This document shows, one piece after another, positions 15,532 to 21,692 of a stretch of 21,692 nucleotides of DNA. Where the stretch lies: NCBI GenBank assembly GCA_900554225.1, contig USGH01000017.1, positions 1-21,692 on the forward strand, read 5' to 3'. The number at the start of each line of letters is the position of its first letter. Position 1 is the first letter of the stretch. The position numbers were made by a program, and so were the translations under genes. The stretch comes from an uncultured Eubacteriales bacterium. GTDB lineage: Bacteria > Bacillota > Clostridia > Oscillospirales > CAG-272. Below the pieces are notes generated by a model. That model was not told the origin of the DNA. It was given only the letters and a program-made list of their open reading frames with translations, and did not search any database.

Positions 15532-17019
15532 TCATTGCGGCAAGGCGCGCAGATCAGACTCCAGCTGGGAGAATTTGGATTCGATCTTGGGCATTTTGGC
15601 TTCGATATCGGAGGCATAGGTGAAGCTGCCGCGTTCGATCATGGACTGATAGATCGCTCCCATCGGGGACCATGCAAAATCGACCGCCCAGTCCCAGCTT
15701 TTTGCGGCGAAGGTCAGATCCAGCATCTCGACGGATTCCGCGTCGCGCACGTATTTGGTGGAGAACAGCACATCATAGAAGGCACTGTGCAGCGTATCCG
15801 TAGAGAGTGCGGCAAGTGCATCCAGGACAATGCCGGAGGTCTCCGGATCGGCCGCGGTCACAGGAATGCCGACACCGGTTGCCCCGCCATGGGAGATGTA
15901 CGCCCCATAGGACGGCTGCGCTTCCGTGTATTTCGGCAGAGGTACGATCCCGAATGCATCCTCCATATCGCGCAGAAGCTCCAGGAAAAAGAGCTGCGCC
16001 GAATAGTAGAGACAACGCCCCTCCGTGAATGGCGAGCAGTCCAGATTCGGTGCCTCCGGAGATCCCACCTGATCCACGCAGAAAAACTGGAACAGATACT
16101 CCACCACCCGGAACAACGCCTCGTCCTGCACGTGCAGCACCAGATGCGCACCGTCGGACGTGACCATGCGCTGCCCCAGTGGATAGAGCCAGTGCTTGAT
16201 GTGATCGTTCACCTCCAGAACGCCCCACTGATCCGTCATATCGTACACGCCGTCGCCATTCAGGTCCACCTTGACCGCCAGAGCCTGTTCGCGCAGTACA
16301 TCGATCGTCCACGTACCGTTCTTCACACGCTCATAGGGCAGGTCAAAATTGTATGCCTTCAGGAGATCCTTATTGAAAAACAGCACCTGCGTCGCGTAGT
16401 CGTCCCCGATGTTCACATCGCCGCACAGCCAGTACAGCCGATCGTCAAAGGTGAAGGTCGCGATCTCGTCCGCATCCCACCAACGATCCGACAGATGCAG
16501 CGTCGTGATGTTCTGCGTGTTCAGATAATCCCCCTTGAGCGTATCGCTGCCCAATACCGATACCGCGTTCAGCGACAGATCATACGCGTTGTCCCCCGCC
16601 GTCGCGCTCTTGTGTACCACACGGGATACCACCGATGGTCCGCCCTCAAGCTGGCAGTTGAGCGACAGATTGAGAAGCCCCTCCAGCGCGATCTTCCGAT
16701 TGAAAAGACTGTCGTTGACCACCTCTCCGGTCAGCTCGTCCGCCGTCAGCTCGTTGAACCGCCCGCTGTATACGTGGTTTCCCGATGCCGACAGACCGAC
16801 ATACGTGAACGTCAGCCCGCCGAGAACCGTATCCGCATACCGCTCCGAGATGATCTCCGTCGCCGTAGGTTCCGGCGCGGTTTCCGATTCTTCTTCCGGC
16901 GACACCTCCGCTTCCGCCGAGATGACCCCCGTGTTCTCCCGCGTTTCCGCTGTCACACCGCTGCCGCACGCGGTCAAAAGGAGTGCAGCCAGCAACAGCG
17001 CGAATATTTGTTTTTTCAT
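15532..17019 (-). CDS. Orphan extracellular solute-binding lipoprotein with an EF-hand-like calcium loop
   Basis: A 495-residue lipoprotein. The signal peptide MKKQIFALLLAALLL ends in a lipobox LTAC with Cys18 as the lipid anchor, followed by a Glu/Pro/Thr-rich linker (about 24-60). The remainder has the layout of a type-2 periplasmic-binding fold: a DLSLNAVSVLG-like ligand-lobe segment near 147-157, LFFNKDLLKAYNFDLP (213-228) and NGTWTID (234-240). DLNGDGVYDMTD at 252-263 is a canonical 12-residue calcium loop (D-x-N-x-D-G-x-x-D-x-x-D) placed inside the fold. No permease or ATPase gene lies next to it, so it either serves the operon at 1-11523 or another transporter; this cannot be decided here. 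The start is fixed by GGGAGG and the lipobox. It has its own promoter, separated from the ROK gene by a terminator. Confidence 0.85.
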   Translation of the reverse strand: MKKQIFALLLAALLLTACGSGVTAETRENTGVISAEAEVSPEEESETAPEPTATEIISERYADTVLGGLTFTYVGLSASGNHVYSGRFNELTADELTGEVVNDSLFNRKIALEGLLNLSLNCQLEGGPSVVSRVVHKSATAGDNAYDLSLNAVSVLGSDTLKGDYLNTQNITTLHLSDRWWDADEIATFTFDDRLYWLCGDVNIGDDYATQVLFFNKDLLKAYNFDLPYERVKNGTWTIDVLREQALAVKVDLNGDGVYDMTDQWGVLEVNDHIKHWLYPLGQRMVTSDGAHLVLHVQDEALFRVVEYLFQFFCVDQVGSPEAPNLDCSPFTEGRCLYYSAQLFFLELLRDMEDAFGIVPLPKYTEAQPSYGAYISHGGATGVGIPVTAADPETSGIVLDALAALSTDTLHSAFYDVLFSTKYVRDAESVEMLDLTFAAKSWDWAVDFAWSPMGAIYQSMIERGSFTYASDIEAKMPKIESKFSQLESDLRALPQ

Positions 17020-17056
17020 AATGTAAAATCCTCCCGCTGATACAAAACATACTGTT

Positions 17057-17085
17057 ATGATACAGGAAGCTCCGGCGATTTGCAA
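17057..17085 (-). promoter_or_regulatory. Sigma-A promoter of the orphan binding-protein gene
   Basis: On the minus strand: TTGCAA (17080-17085), a 17-base spacer, then TATCAT (complement of 17057-17062), about 38 bases before the start codon. Confidence 0.7.
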
Positions 17086-17152
17086 GGCACAAATCGTGCA
17101 AAATCGGAAACATGGCGGAAGATTCGTGCCGGTTCTGCCCGCCCTCTGCGGC

Positions 17153-17183
17153 AAAAAAGGAGGAACCGCTGCGGTCCCCCCTC
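17153..17183 (-). terminator. Intrinsic terminator of the ROK glucokinase gene
   Basis: On the minus strand, AGGGGGGACC pairs with GGTTCCTCCT (ten pairs, two of them G-U) around a five-base loop and is followed by a T-run (complement of 17153-17158). It lies about 40 bases past the ROK stop and shows that the downstream binding protein is a separate transcription unit. Confidence 0.75.
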
Positions 17184-17222
17184 TTTTTCTTCATTTTTCG
17201 TTTCTCCGCGTCGTCGGAGCGT

Positions 17223-18185
17223 TTATTTGCCCAGTACCGCAGCACCGATGATGCCTGCGTCGTTGCCCAGCTTGGCGATGAGGATCTGTGTGCGCGGGGT
17301 GCCTTCTCTCGTATAGGTTTCGCCCCAGACCTTTTCGAGCAGCGGCTTCATGAGGTAATCGCCCTCATTGCATACGCCGCCGCCGATGGACAGCACGTTC
17401 GGCTGGAAAATGTTGATCATATTGACAATGCCGCAGGAGAGATAGCTGATGTATTCGTCCACGACTGCCGCGCCGACCTCGTCGCCCTGCTTCATGGCGT
17501 TGAAGGCGGTACGTGCGCTGACCTTGGAAAGATCGCCGCCGATCATGTCGTCCATGATCGTCTTTTTGCCTGCCGCTCTTGCTTCTACGATGTAATCCTT
17601 CGTGATGTTGACCAGACCCGTAGCGGAGCTGTATGCCTCCCAGCAGCCCTTTCTGCCGCAGGAGCACTGTCTGCCGTCCTTCTGGATGACGACGTGACCC
17701 AGCTCGGCACCCGCGAAATTGAAGCCGGTGTAGACCTTGCCGTCGATGATGATACCACCGCCGACGCCCGTGCCGAGGGTGATCATCACGGAGATGGGCG
17801 CACCGGCAGCAACACCCGCGATCGCCTCTGCCTTAGCAGCCGCGTTTGCGTCGTTTTCGATGTAGACCTTCTTGCCGTCCAGCTGTGCGGAGAGCCGGTC
17901 TGCAAGGGGATACTGCAGGAAGGGGATGTTGTTCGCGTATTCGACCACACCGGTCACATTGTTCGCGGTACCGGGGGTAGCCACGCCGACGGATTCGATG
18001 TCCGCAAGGGTCAGTCCCTCTTCCGCGATGAGCTTTCTGCAAAGAGCCGCCATATCCGCGATGATGGGATCCGCGCCGCGCTCCGGTTTGGTGGGTACGC
18101 TGCCCTTTCTGACGATTTCATACTTTTCGTTGACGATGCCGATGGCGATATTGGTGCCGCCGAGATCCACGCCGATTGTATACAT
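17223..18185 (-). CDS. glcK: ROK-family glucokinase
   Basis: A 320-residue cytoplasmic sugar kinase of standard ROK length that uses ATP to phosphorylate glucose or a related hexose at the 6-position. Motifs seen: the phosphate-binding DLGGTN (7-12), VATPG (68-72), IENDANAA with the catalytic base Asp112, LGTGVGGG (137-144), and the ROK signature AGAELGHVVIQKDG followed by the zinc site, namely His164 with Cys174, Cys176 and Cys181 in the CSCGRKGC motif. The start MYTIG is chosen because the glycine-rich loop begins a few residues in, as in this family, and the perfect promoter lies 80 bases upstream; longer frames run into it. No DNA-binding domain is present, so this is the kinase and not a ROK repressor. 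The substrate could also be mannose or another hexose. Confidence 0.93.
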   Translation of the reverse strand: MYTIGVDLGGTNIAIGIVNEKYEIVRKGSVPTKPERGADPIIADMAALCRKLIAEEGLTLADIESVGVATPGTANNVTGVVEYANNIPFLQYPLADRLSAQLDGKKVYIENDANAAAKAEAIAGVAAGAPISVMITLGTGVGGGIIIDGKVYTGFNFAGAELGHVVIQKDGRQCSCGRKGCWEAYSSATGLVNITKDYIVEARAAGKKTIMDDMIGGDLSKVSARTAFNAMKQGDEVGAAVVDEYISYLSCGIVNMINIFQPNVLSIGGGVCNEGDYLMKPLLEKVWGETYTREGTPRTQILIAKLGNDAGIIGAAVLGK

Positions 18186-18266
18186 AGTAAATCCTGCCTT
18201 TCGTAATTTGCGCATGGTACCGATCCGAGCGAACGCTTTACCACGCGCGGTTGTCCATACGCTATC

Positions 18267-18295
18267 ATTATAATAAAAAACGCGCATTTTGTCAA
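18267..18295 (-). promoter_or_regulatory. Perfect-consensus sigma-A promoter of the ROK glucokinase
   Basis: On the minus strand: TTGACA (complement of 18290-18295), exactly 17 bases, TATAAT (complement of 18267-18272). It matches consensus at all twelve positions, implying strong, perhaps constitutive expression. I see no obvious catabolite-response palindrome overlapping it. Confidence 0.9.
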
Positions 18296-18399
18296 CGGCT
18301 TTTCGGTATATTTCCGCATATTCCGCGCAGGTGTGCGAAAATTCGCTTCGACAAATCGTTGAAAAGTTGCACCGATGTGGCACACAGTTCATAAATCTG

Positions 18400-18408
18400 T
18401 GGTATAAT
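18400..18408 (+). promoter_or_regulatory. Extended -10 promoter of the HAD hydrolase unit
   Basis: TGGTATAAT is an extended -10 element (TG-n-TATAAT); no good -35 hexamer is found at 16-18 bases. The predicted start near 18415 leaves a short leader before the chosen ATG at 18440 and rules out the in-frame ATG at 18407, which overlaps the -10 box. Confidence 0.6.
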
Positions 18409-18439
18409 GAAGCAAATGACAGGAAAGCGGTGCGGCAGT

Positions 18440-19096
18440 ATGCGATTTGAGAATTACATCTGGGATTTTGACGGAACCCTGTGCGACAGCTATCCGCACA
18501 CGACGATGCAGTTTCTGCGCGCGATGGGGTGGGGCATGGAACGGTACGATGAGGTATTCCGCCGTCTCCAGGTGACGTGGCTGCACGCGATGGAGTACTA
18601 CCACATGAACGAAGCGGAGGAGCGTGCGTTCCGTGCGGCGGCAAACAGCTTTGCGGTGGATCCGTATCCGACGCTGTTTCCCGGCTGTCGTGCGGTTTTG
18701 ACGGCGATTCGGGAAAATGGCGGGCGCAACTTCCTTTACACGCTGCGCGATCGGGAATCGGTGCGTTTCTTAGCGTCGGCGGGGGTGCTGGACTGCTTCG
18801 ACGGCTATGTCACGAAGGAAAATCACTTTCCCGGCAAGCCCGATCCAACGGCGGTGCGCTATCTCATGGACACGTACCACCTCGATCCGCGGAAAACGGT
18901 GATGATCGGCGACCGCGAGCTGGACGGTGACAGCGGTAAAAACGCCGGGTGCGCAGGCTGTCTCCTGACCTTTCTCACGAAAAACGCAGACGGCGACGAT
19001 CCGCTTGCCGTGACCCATCAGGATTACGGCGCGGGGAGCTTTGCCGCATTTGCCGAGACCATGGGGATCGAATGGCGCGGGGAAACCGGCTTTTGA
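18440..19096 (+). CDS. HAD-superfamily hydrolase, phosphoglycolate-phosphatase-like
   Basis: A 218-residue cytoplasmic phosphatase-type protein. All HAD motifs are present: motif I DFDGT with nucleophile Asp9 and acid/base Asp11; motif II Thr101 in FLYTLRDR; motif III Lys133 in GKPDP; and motif IV GDRELDGDSGKNAG with Asp158 and Asp162 binding magnesium. A helical cap follows motif I (about 20-80), as in the HAD-IA subgroup, which includes phosphoglycolate and beta-phosphoglucomutase-like enzymes. Motif alone does not give the substrate; beside a sugar kinase a sugar phosphate is plausible. The start MRFENY places motif I nine residues in, as usual. It is co-transcribed with the small membrane protein 13 bases downstream. 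Confidence 0.88.
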   Translation: MRFENYIWDFDGTLCDSYPHTTMQFLRAMGWGMERYDEVFRRLQVTWLHAMEYYHMNEAEERAFRAAANSFAVDPYPTLFPGCRAVLTAIRENGGRNFLYTLRDRESVRFLASAGVLDCFDGYVTKENHFPGKPDPTAVRYLMDTYHLDPRKTVMIGDRELDGDSGKNAGCAGCLLTFLTKNADGDDPLAVTHQDYGAGSFAAFAETMGIEWRGETGF

Positions 19097-19109
19097 AAAA
19101 GGAGAATCG

Positions 19110-19574
19110 ATGATGAAGAAATCCACAGTTCGTATGCTGTCGGCAGCGGCGGTGATTTTGCCGGTGGTGGTATTGTCGTGCGCGTGTGCGATGGTCCAGA
19201 TGCTGCTGTCCAACGTACCGTCGGCGGCGGTGGCGGGCGTGATCGGGCTTGTCATATATGTGATCTGGGCGGGCGGCATTGTCCTGACGATCGTTCGTCG
19301 TCTGCGCGGCGCCTCCCTCACCCTGTCGCTCCTTTTGCTCTGTTCCCTCGCCCTGTTTGCCCTCGCGTATGCCATGGACTACGGCTTATTTTCGATGCAG
19401 GAAACGCTCTGGACGGTCGGGCGGCTCTGCGGAAGTCCGATGTACATTCTGACGGATGGCATCGAAAAGCTCTCCGGGATGCAGAACGGCGCGGCTGCGA
19501 TACTGTCCGCTCTGGCGTATCTCCTGCCGTGCATTGCCGGGACTGCGTATGCGGCAGGGCGGGACAAGCGATAA
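19110..19574 (+). CDS. Small four-helix membrane protein of unknown function
   Basis: A 154-residue protein with four predicted membrane segments, at about 10-34, 39-63, 68-91 and 131-150, a short basic N-terminus (MMKKSTVR) and a basic C-terminus (GRDKR). No known domain is recognised. The start (first of two adjacent ATGs) is fixed by AAAAAGGAGA immediately upstream. The 13-base gap to the HAD gene and the absence of a separate promoter indicate one operon. The pairing with a soluble HAD phosphatase gives no firm clue to function. Confidence 0.75.
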   Translation: MMKKSTVRMLSAAAVILPVVVLSCACAMVQMLLSNVPSAAVAGVIGLVIYVIWAGGIVLTIVRRLRGASLTLSLLLLCSLALFALAYAMDYGLFSMQETLWTVGRLCGSPMYILTDGIEKLSGMQNGAAAILSALAYLLPCIAGTAYAAGRDKR

Positions 19575-19680
19575 AGCGACAGACAGGCATAGCACGGATT
19601 GCAGGCTGTTTTTGCGCGGAAAACACACCTATGCGCGCCTTCCACGTAAAAACAAGGTGTGCGGGCGCATTCTATAATCC

Positions 19681-19718
19681 AAAAAGGCGGTATCTCCGAT
19701 GGATGGAGGTGCCGCCTT
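19681..19718. terminator. Strong 14-pair hairpin, possible terminator (best T-run on the minus strand)
   Basis: AAGGCGGTATCTCC pairs with GGAGGTGCCGCCTT (two G-U) around a seven-base loop. On the minus strand it is followed by TTTTT; on the plus strand only by a mixed TTCTGTATT tract. It may end the HAD/membrane-protein transcript imperfectly or block antisense transcription. A TATAAT lies just before it at 19673-19678 but without a matching -35. Confidence 0.5.
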
Positions 19719-19829
19719 CTGTATTGCCGTCATCCGTCTCCGCCTACGCTTCTCCCTTTTCTGTGCATCCGCCATGCAATGTGCAGCAATCCCTGCTCTG
19801 TCGTCCCGTTCTATCCCGCTGTCCCGCCG

Positions 19830-19837
19830 CATATACT
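19830..19837 (+). promoter_or_regulatory. Possible sigma-E/sigma-K sporulation -10 box upstream of the DUF3794 gene
   Basis: CATATACT fits the CATAnAnT -10 pattern of mother-cell sporulation promoters and lies 42 bases upstream of the start codon. A weak -35 candidate (TTCTATC, 19809-19815) is 14 bases upstream. No usable sigma-A promoter is seen. The call rests partly on the expectation that this protein class is made in the mother cell. Confidence 0.3.
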
Positions 19838-19871
19838 GTTCCAAACCAATGTAAAATCGGAGGAAAGCCAT

Positions 19872-21308
19872 ATGGGTGAGCAGTGGATGAGTGTATCGCG
19901 GGGGTCGCGCACGGAAACCGTGGAGGTATCGGAGGATTTTTCCCTGCCGGATTATGTGCCGGAGGTGCGCCGGGTGCTGGGAGTCGTGCGTGACGCAACG
20001 GCGGACAATGGATTCCGGGACGGAGCGACGTATTTGCAGGAGGGAAACGTCTGCTACACGGTGTTCTATCTGGGTGAGGACGGGCAGGTCACGTCGGTAC
20101 CGCTGTCGTCGGCGTACAGTGCGAAGGTGCCGCTGCCGGAGGATTTCGCCGCGGAGGACGGCTTTGTGATCGTCTGGGATCTCGAAAATGTATCCTGCCG
20201 GGTAACGTCGCCGCGTCGGCTGTCCCTGTCCGCCCGGCTTCGGATGCAGTCCCTTGCAGCGGGGCGTGAGGACGCGTCGTGCAGACGGATCGGAGAGCAT
20301 CCGGAAGCCATGGTGCTGCGGCGGGAGACTGTCCCGAACGTGCGGCTGTCCACGGCACGCCATACGGCGTCTGCGGAAGGAAATCTGCGGGAACGGGAGG
20401 GTGTGACGATCGCGGGGGCATCCGGGAATGTATGCGTGCAGGATGTCAAGCCGCAGCCGGGAGGAGGGCTCCGTGTAACCGGGGAGGTATCGGTGCTGCT
20501 CCTTGCCCGGGACGAGAACGGGGAGCCGTATCCGATCCGCTGCCGCGCCGCCATGGAGGAGGTGATCCCGCAGCGCACCGGGACGGAATCCGGCACAGCC
20601 ACCGCCTATGCGCATCCGGCATCGCTCGTCGTGGACTGCGGTGCGGATGGCGCGATCACATGGCACATGGAGTACGACCTGCACGCGGTATCGGTACAGT
20701 CGGGCGAATCGGAGGTGGATGTGGACGGCTACAGCACCGTCGCAGCGGAGGAACCCGGTGTGCGTGAGGTGACGGCACTGCTCCCGGGGGCAGTTCTCTG
20801 CGGACGTGTGACGGTATCGGGCGAGAAAGTGGTATCCGGCGCGGCGGGCGAATTTGTCTACGGCTTTGGCAGGGGACAGATCGATCGGGTGGAATCGTCC
20901 GGCGGCAGACTCGTCTGCATCGGCACTGTGACGGTGGCGGTCTTTCTGCACGGTGAGGAATGGGTGGTGGAGGAATGCACCCTGCCGCTCCGCTACGAGA
21001 CAAACGGCGTCACTCTGCAAGCCGGGGATCCGATACCGCTTGTACACGTGACGATCTGCGATGTGAGCTGCCGCATGGACGGGGAAGCACTCCGGATCAC
21101 GACCGAGGCTGCCATAGACGGGATCGTATGTGCGCAGTCCCCGCGCACACTCCTCTCGACGTTGACCGCCGCCGCACCGCTCCCGCCGAAAAAGCCGCAC
21201 GTGACCATCTGTGTCCCCGCTCCCGGTGAATCCGCCTGGGACATCCGGAAATCCCACCGCGCCGGAGACGTACTGGAGATGGGCGGACGGTATGTGATCG
21301 CGGAATAA
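19872..21308 (+). CDS. DUF3794 (SPOCS)-repeat protein, SipL/SpoVID-like spore coat morphogenesis candidate
   Basis: A 478-residue protein without signal peptide or membrane segment. DUF3794 repeats are visible at about 18-135 (EDFSLPDYVPEVRRVLGV is the typical opening), 168-285 (ending DLHAVSVQSGESEVDVDG) and 305-425. The C-terminus (about 443-478, VTICVPAPGESAWDIRKSH) resembles a LysM domain: PG-ESAWDI matches PGDTLWDI, but the domain is cut short after about 36 residues. In Clostridia, SipL combines DUF3794 repeats with a C-terminal LysM that binds SpoIVA during coat assembly, so a role at the forespore surface is a fair inference. The start ATG is set by GGAGG nine bases upstream. An unrelated secreted or cell-wall role is possible but less likely given the lack of a signal sequence. 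Confidence 0.75.
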   Translation: MGEQWMSVSRGSRTETVEVSEDFSLPDYVPEVRRVLGVVRDATADNGFRDGATYLQEGNVCYTVFYLGEDGQVTSVPLSSAYSAKVPLPEDFAAEDGFVIVWDLENVSCRVTSPRRLSLSARLRMQSLAAGREDASCRRIGEHPEAMVLRRETVPNVRLSTARHTASAEGNLREREGVTIAGASGNVCVQDVKPQPGGGLRVTGEVSVLLLARDENGEPYPIRCRAAMEEVIPQRTGTESGTATAYAHPASLVVDCGADGAITWHMEYDLHAVSVQSGESEVDVDGYSTVAAEEPGVREVTALLPGAVLCGRVTVSGEKVVSGAAGEFVYGFGRGQIDRVESSGGRLVCIGTVTVAVFLHGEEWVVEECTLPLRYETNGVTLQAGDPIPLVHVTICDVSCRMDGEALRITTEAAIDGIVCAQSPRTLLSTLTAAAPLPPKKPHVTICVPAPGESAWDIRKSHRAGDVLEMGGRYVIAE

Positions 21309-21319
21309 ACGCTGCCTGT

Positions 21320-21387
21320 CCAAACTCCCAGGGAAAGCCATTCTGCTGTACAATTCTCTGTATTGCCGGTACGCCCTGGGAGTTTGG
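21320..21387. repeat. Perfect 14-bp inverted repeat separated by 40 bases
   Basis: CCAAACTCCCAGGG (21320-21333) and CCCTGGGAGTTTGG (21374-21387) are exact reverse complements, starting 12 bases after the DUF3794 stop. A four-pair inner hairpin (TACA/TGTA) is possible in the spacer. No T-run follows on either strand, so it is a weak terminator at best. The right arm lies at the border of the AT-richer fragment that follows, suggesting a rearrangement scar or small mobile-element remnant. Confidence 0.6.
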
Positions 21388-21548
21388 CTGTCACAAACGA
21401 TCATACCCTGTCCGATCTTGTTTCTATTTCCATTTTTGAGGACGACGGACAGGTATACATTCTCTTCTTCACGTCAGATGAATGTTATATAGGACCATCA
21501 CAGGATGCCGCTACAAACGAAATCATTAAGATGCGAATATTTGCGTAA
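21363..21548 (+). pseudogene. AT-richer ORF fragment, probable C-terminal remnant of an unknown protein
   Basis: An open frame of 61 codons ending at TAA 21546-21548. It has no ATG and no ribosome binding site; the only starts are TTG codons (21363, 21384), and its first residues are encoded by the right arm of the inverted repeat. From about 21390 the codon use is plainly more A/T-rich than the DUF3794 gene, and the residues (LVSISIFEDDGQVYILFF) read like a normal beta-strand protein fragment. Most likely it is the tail of a gene whose front was lost. No family is recognised. Confidence 0.4.
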
Positions 21549-21625
21549 AGGAGACTTCAGAAACACGCCCCGCCCTCTCCGTATCCGAACGCCTTCCGTT
21601 TTCGTTTCATTTTCTCCGTATGCTC

Positions 21626-21654
21626 TTGACAATATCGCCGCATTCCAGTATACT
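21626..21654 (+). promoter_or_regulatory. Strong sigma-A promoter for a gene beyond the right edge
   Basis: TTGACA (21626-21631), exactly 17 bases, TATACT (21649-21654): eleven of twelve consensus positions. The last 30 or so bases of the window are its untranslated leader or an RNA gene; no start codon with a ribosome binding site is visible before the edge. Confidence 0.75.
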
Positions 21655-21692
21655 GTTTCTACAGCATATCGTGCGAAGGGATGTGGGCGAGC

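Noticed and set aside
18186..18266. Catabolite-response (cre) site near the glucokinase promoter
   Set aside because: GCGAACGCTTTA resembles half of a cre palindrome but the symmetric half does not match.
19629..21404. 591-codon open frame on the minus strand, antisense to the DUF3794 gene
   Set aside because: It has no ribosome binding site, an Arg/His/Pro-rich composition with no domain, and exactly mirrors a well-supported gene; it is a shadow of biased codon use.

Overview
The window looks like chromosomal DNA of a Gram-positive, spore-forming Clostridia-class bacterium (Bacillota; a gut-type Oscillospirales or Christensenellales relative would fit). The evidence is low-GC-Gram-positive style signals (AGGAGG ribosome binding sites, near-consensus sigma-A promoters with 17-base spacers, hairpin-plus-T terminators), a moderately high GC content, a lipoprotein with a Gram-positive lipobox, a ROK glucokinase with the Firmicutes-type zinc motif, and a DUF3794 (SPOCS) spore-coat morphogenesis-type protein. 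No tRNA, rRNA, CRISPR array, transposase or phage gene is visible.

Region 1 (1-11523, minus strand) is one long carbohydrate-uptake operon. In transcription order it encodes a giant secreted solute-binding protein carrying two duplicated carbohydrate-binding-like modules, a MalF-type permease, a MalG-type permease, an NHL-propeller/TPR/YIP1 membrane protein, a large secreted DUF5696 protein with a possible TIM-barrel core, and a further permease that runs off the left edge and is broken by an in-frame TAA stop at 379-381. No ATPase is present, so a shared MsmX-type ATPase encoded elsewhere is inferred. The combination suggests capture, processing and import of a large or complex glycan, but no substrate can be read from the sequence.

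Region 2 (11524-12750) is a 1.2-kb stretch without a convincing gene, upstream of the operon. It holds a strong minus-strand promoter (12186-12214), then a structured RNA of about 155 nt ending in a clear terminator (12023-12086). In this RNA a long irregular stem and the terminator stem compete for the same bases, which is the layout of an attenuator or riboswitch; I could not match it to a known family. Two perfect palindromes (12421-12438 and 12639-12654) lie further upstream.

Region 3 (12751-15455) has a divergently arranged pair: a divergent NifS-like cysteine desulfurase (minus) and a Na+/H+ exchanger-family antiporter (plus), each with a recognisable sigma-A promoter. A bidirectional terminator follows the antiporter.

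Region 4 (15532-18295, minus) has a ROK-family glucokinase with a perfect-consensus promoter and its own terminator, followed by an orphan lipoprotein solute-binding protein with an embedded calcium-binding loop and its own promoter. Region 5 (18400-19574, plus) is a two-gene unit: a HAD hydrolase and a small four-helix membrane protein. Region 6 (19681-21692, plus) contains the DUF3794 protein with a degenerate C-terminal LysM-like tail, then a perfect 14-bp inverted repeat joined to an AT-richer ORF fragment, and finally a strong promoter whose gene lies beyond the window.
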